Assembly: GCF_002999335.1 (NCBI RefSeq)
Contig: NW_020312041.1
Coordinates: forward strand, 62,001-126,000
Direction of reading: 5' to 3'
DNA from: Cyclospora cayetanensis
Taxonomy: Eukaryota > Apicomplexa > Conoidasida > Eucoccidiorida > Eimeriidae
DNA length: 64,000 nt
Part shown: positions 63,031 through 64,000 of the stretch, piece after piece
How the letters are laid out: every line of letters begins with the position of its first letter
How positions within the stretch are numbered: the first letter of the stretch is position 1
The notes under the pieces: generated by a model
The model's input: only the letters and a program-made list of their open reading frames with translations
Told to the model about the DNA's origin: nothing
The model's database searches: none
Program-made: the position numbers and the translations under genes

Positions 63031-64000
63031 GTAGAGAACCGCTGTTCGTACCATGCATTACTTGTTGAGAACTGCATCCAAGAGCTAAGTGGCAAGCAAT
63101 TTTGGCATCACTCATGTGGGCTACCTCACCGCTCATAAAGACTGGATATGTCTGCTAGCGTGCAAGCTTCTGAATCACAATATGGCCCGTCTGCTTCTTA
63201 CGTTTGATTTCTTTTTCTTTTCAGCTCCGATGGTCTGTTGGTTGGGCCCACAATGGGCGGAGAGCTGCTAAGTATTTTCCAGTCAAGCTATTTGGCATGC
63301 GTGAAGGGTATGATATGGCCGTGAGCTTCAAAGCCACAAAGACCACCTCCATGGAGGCTATTCGCTTATCTGTAGCCAATTCAGATGCATCCGAGTTGTC
63401 CAATGGCATCACCAGGAATGACAACAGTGCTGACAACAGAGCAGTAGACAGCGTGGGTTCCGGTACTCATTCTGGGATAAGCATAGCACCATTTACAGCA
63501 GGCCCAAAAGTCGCTTTGCCAATTCAGAGGCAGCCTCTTGTATCAAGCGATGCTATTACTCATAGTCATATGTGGCATGGCACCCCAAAGAGCTGCGCTC
63601 CTTATCCTACGGCTCCTACAGGCACTATAGGGCTCACAGAGTCGACTAGCCATCAAATGGCCTCAGCAAAGAGTGCCGCGCATGCAACAGCAGGTACTGC
63701 CCCTGCAACATTGTACCGTGCTCCTTGCAGCAATAGACTATTGGGATCAGCTTGGCAGGAATCCTTGACCACTCCTCAAATTGCTAAGGTAGAAGCGGTT
63801 GAACCAACGTCCGATACTAGCAATTCCAGTCCTGCAACAACTGAGCAGGCGACCCACCGCGTGCCACTTGGCATACTCCACTGTAGGCCAAATCTAACAC
63901 GGTGGCCTTACAGTGCTACGGCCACCGTAGACCAGAGGACTTTCTGGCATCCAGAAACTGTGTACGACAATGAAAGGTTCGATAACCAAACAATTTTAGA
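61921..64000 (+). CDS. ApiAP2-family DNA-binding protein, 3' end cut by the window edge
   Basis: Members of the ApiAP2 family are nuclear, sequence-specific regulators of transcription in apicomplexans. Exon 1 is 61921-63030 (370 codons, phase 0) and exon 2 starts at 63225 and is still open at 64000 (258 codons). Joining them rebuilds one AP2 domain at residues 358-406: YPKVSGIYFDKHQ from exon 1, then LRWSVGWAHNGRRAAKYF and VKLFGMREGYDMAVSFKA from exon 2. The Trp, Gly, Phe and Ala positions typical of the three-strand sheet and helix are present. The ATG at 61921 is chosen because an in-frame TAG lies just upstream at 61906-61908. The region before the domain is Ser/Pro-rich with repeated SP dipeptides and has a charged helix (KEEYKRERTRVVDALIRRAA) directly before the domain. 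After it the protein is Ser/Thr/Ala-rich and looks disordered. Which AP2 subfamily this is cannot be told from sequence alone. Confidence 0.9.
63031..63224 (+). other. Phase-0 intron inside the AP2 domain
   Basis: 194 nt, GT..AG, with a clear pyrimidine tract (TTTCTTTTTCTTTTCAG) at the 3' end. It separates the first two strands of the domain from the rest. Confidence 0.88.
63225..64000 (+). other. ApiAP2 gene, exon 2 (partial)
   Basis: One frame is open for 776 nt to the edge. It begins with the second half of the AP2 domain and continues into a low-complexity tail rich in Ser, Thr, Ala and Pro with scattered Trp and His. No second AP2 domain is seen before the edge. Confidence 0.88.

Overview
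The window looks like nuclear DNA of an apicomplexan parasite, most probably a coccidian. The clearest evidence is a gene running off the right edge (61921 to beyond 64000) whose two exons splice into a well-formed ApiAP2 DNA-binding domain. The genes are intron-rich with GT..AG introns of roughly 70 to 480 nt. Intergenic space is large, and base composition is moderate except for an AT-rich stretch near 33.7-38.6 kb. I see no bacterial operons or ribosome binding sites. I cannot name the genus. The long homopolymeric glutamine/alanine runs common in Eimeria genes are not seen.

Layout. (1) 1362-7645, minus strand: a large gene of at least 15 exons that I rebuilt by matching splice sites and reading phase. 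It encodes a Gln/Glu-rich amino part, a coiled coil, a C2-like domain and a four-helix membrane-spanning carboxy end (about 1125 residues, first exon not found). (2) 8.1-8.35 kb: a plus-strand open stretch with a 30-bp tandem repeat encoding a decapeptide. (3) 8.4-22.8 kb: gene-poor, with weak candidate exons and a 184-bp foldback (inverted repeat) at 19615-19798. (4) 22831-24582, plus: a phase-consistent chain of five exons, product unknown. (5) 24.6-33.7 kb: nothing convincing. (6) 33.7-38.6 kb: AT-rich island with minus-strand candidate exons, one carrying a reverse-transcriptase-like FIDDFL motif. (7) 38.6-61.9 kb: mostly non-coding. It holds a tRNA-His-like gene at 43429-43500, a SINE-like Pol III promoter at about 49.65 kb, a diverged two-copy dispersed repeat (48.3 and 54.7 kb) and a few candidate exons. 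(8) 61921-64000, plus: the ApiAP2 gene.

Only the large minus-strand gene and the ApiAP2 gene are strongly supported. At this base composition about nine open frames of 125 codons or more are expected by chance in 64 kb on both strands, so most isolated open frames of 60-150 codons should not be trusted. Candidate exons are listed only where a good splice site, a phase match or composition adds support, and they carry low confidence. No functional link between the genes can be inferred.
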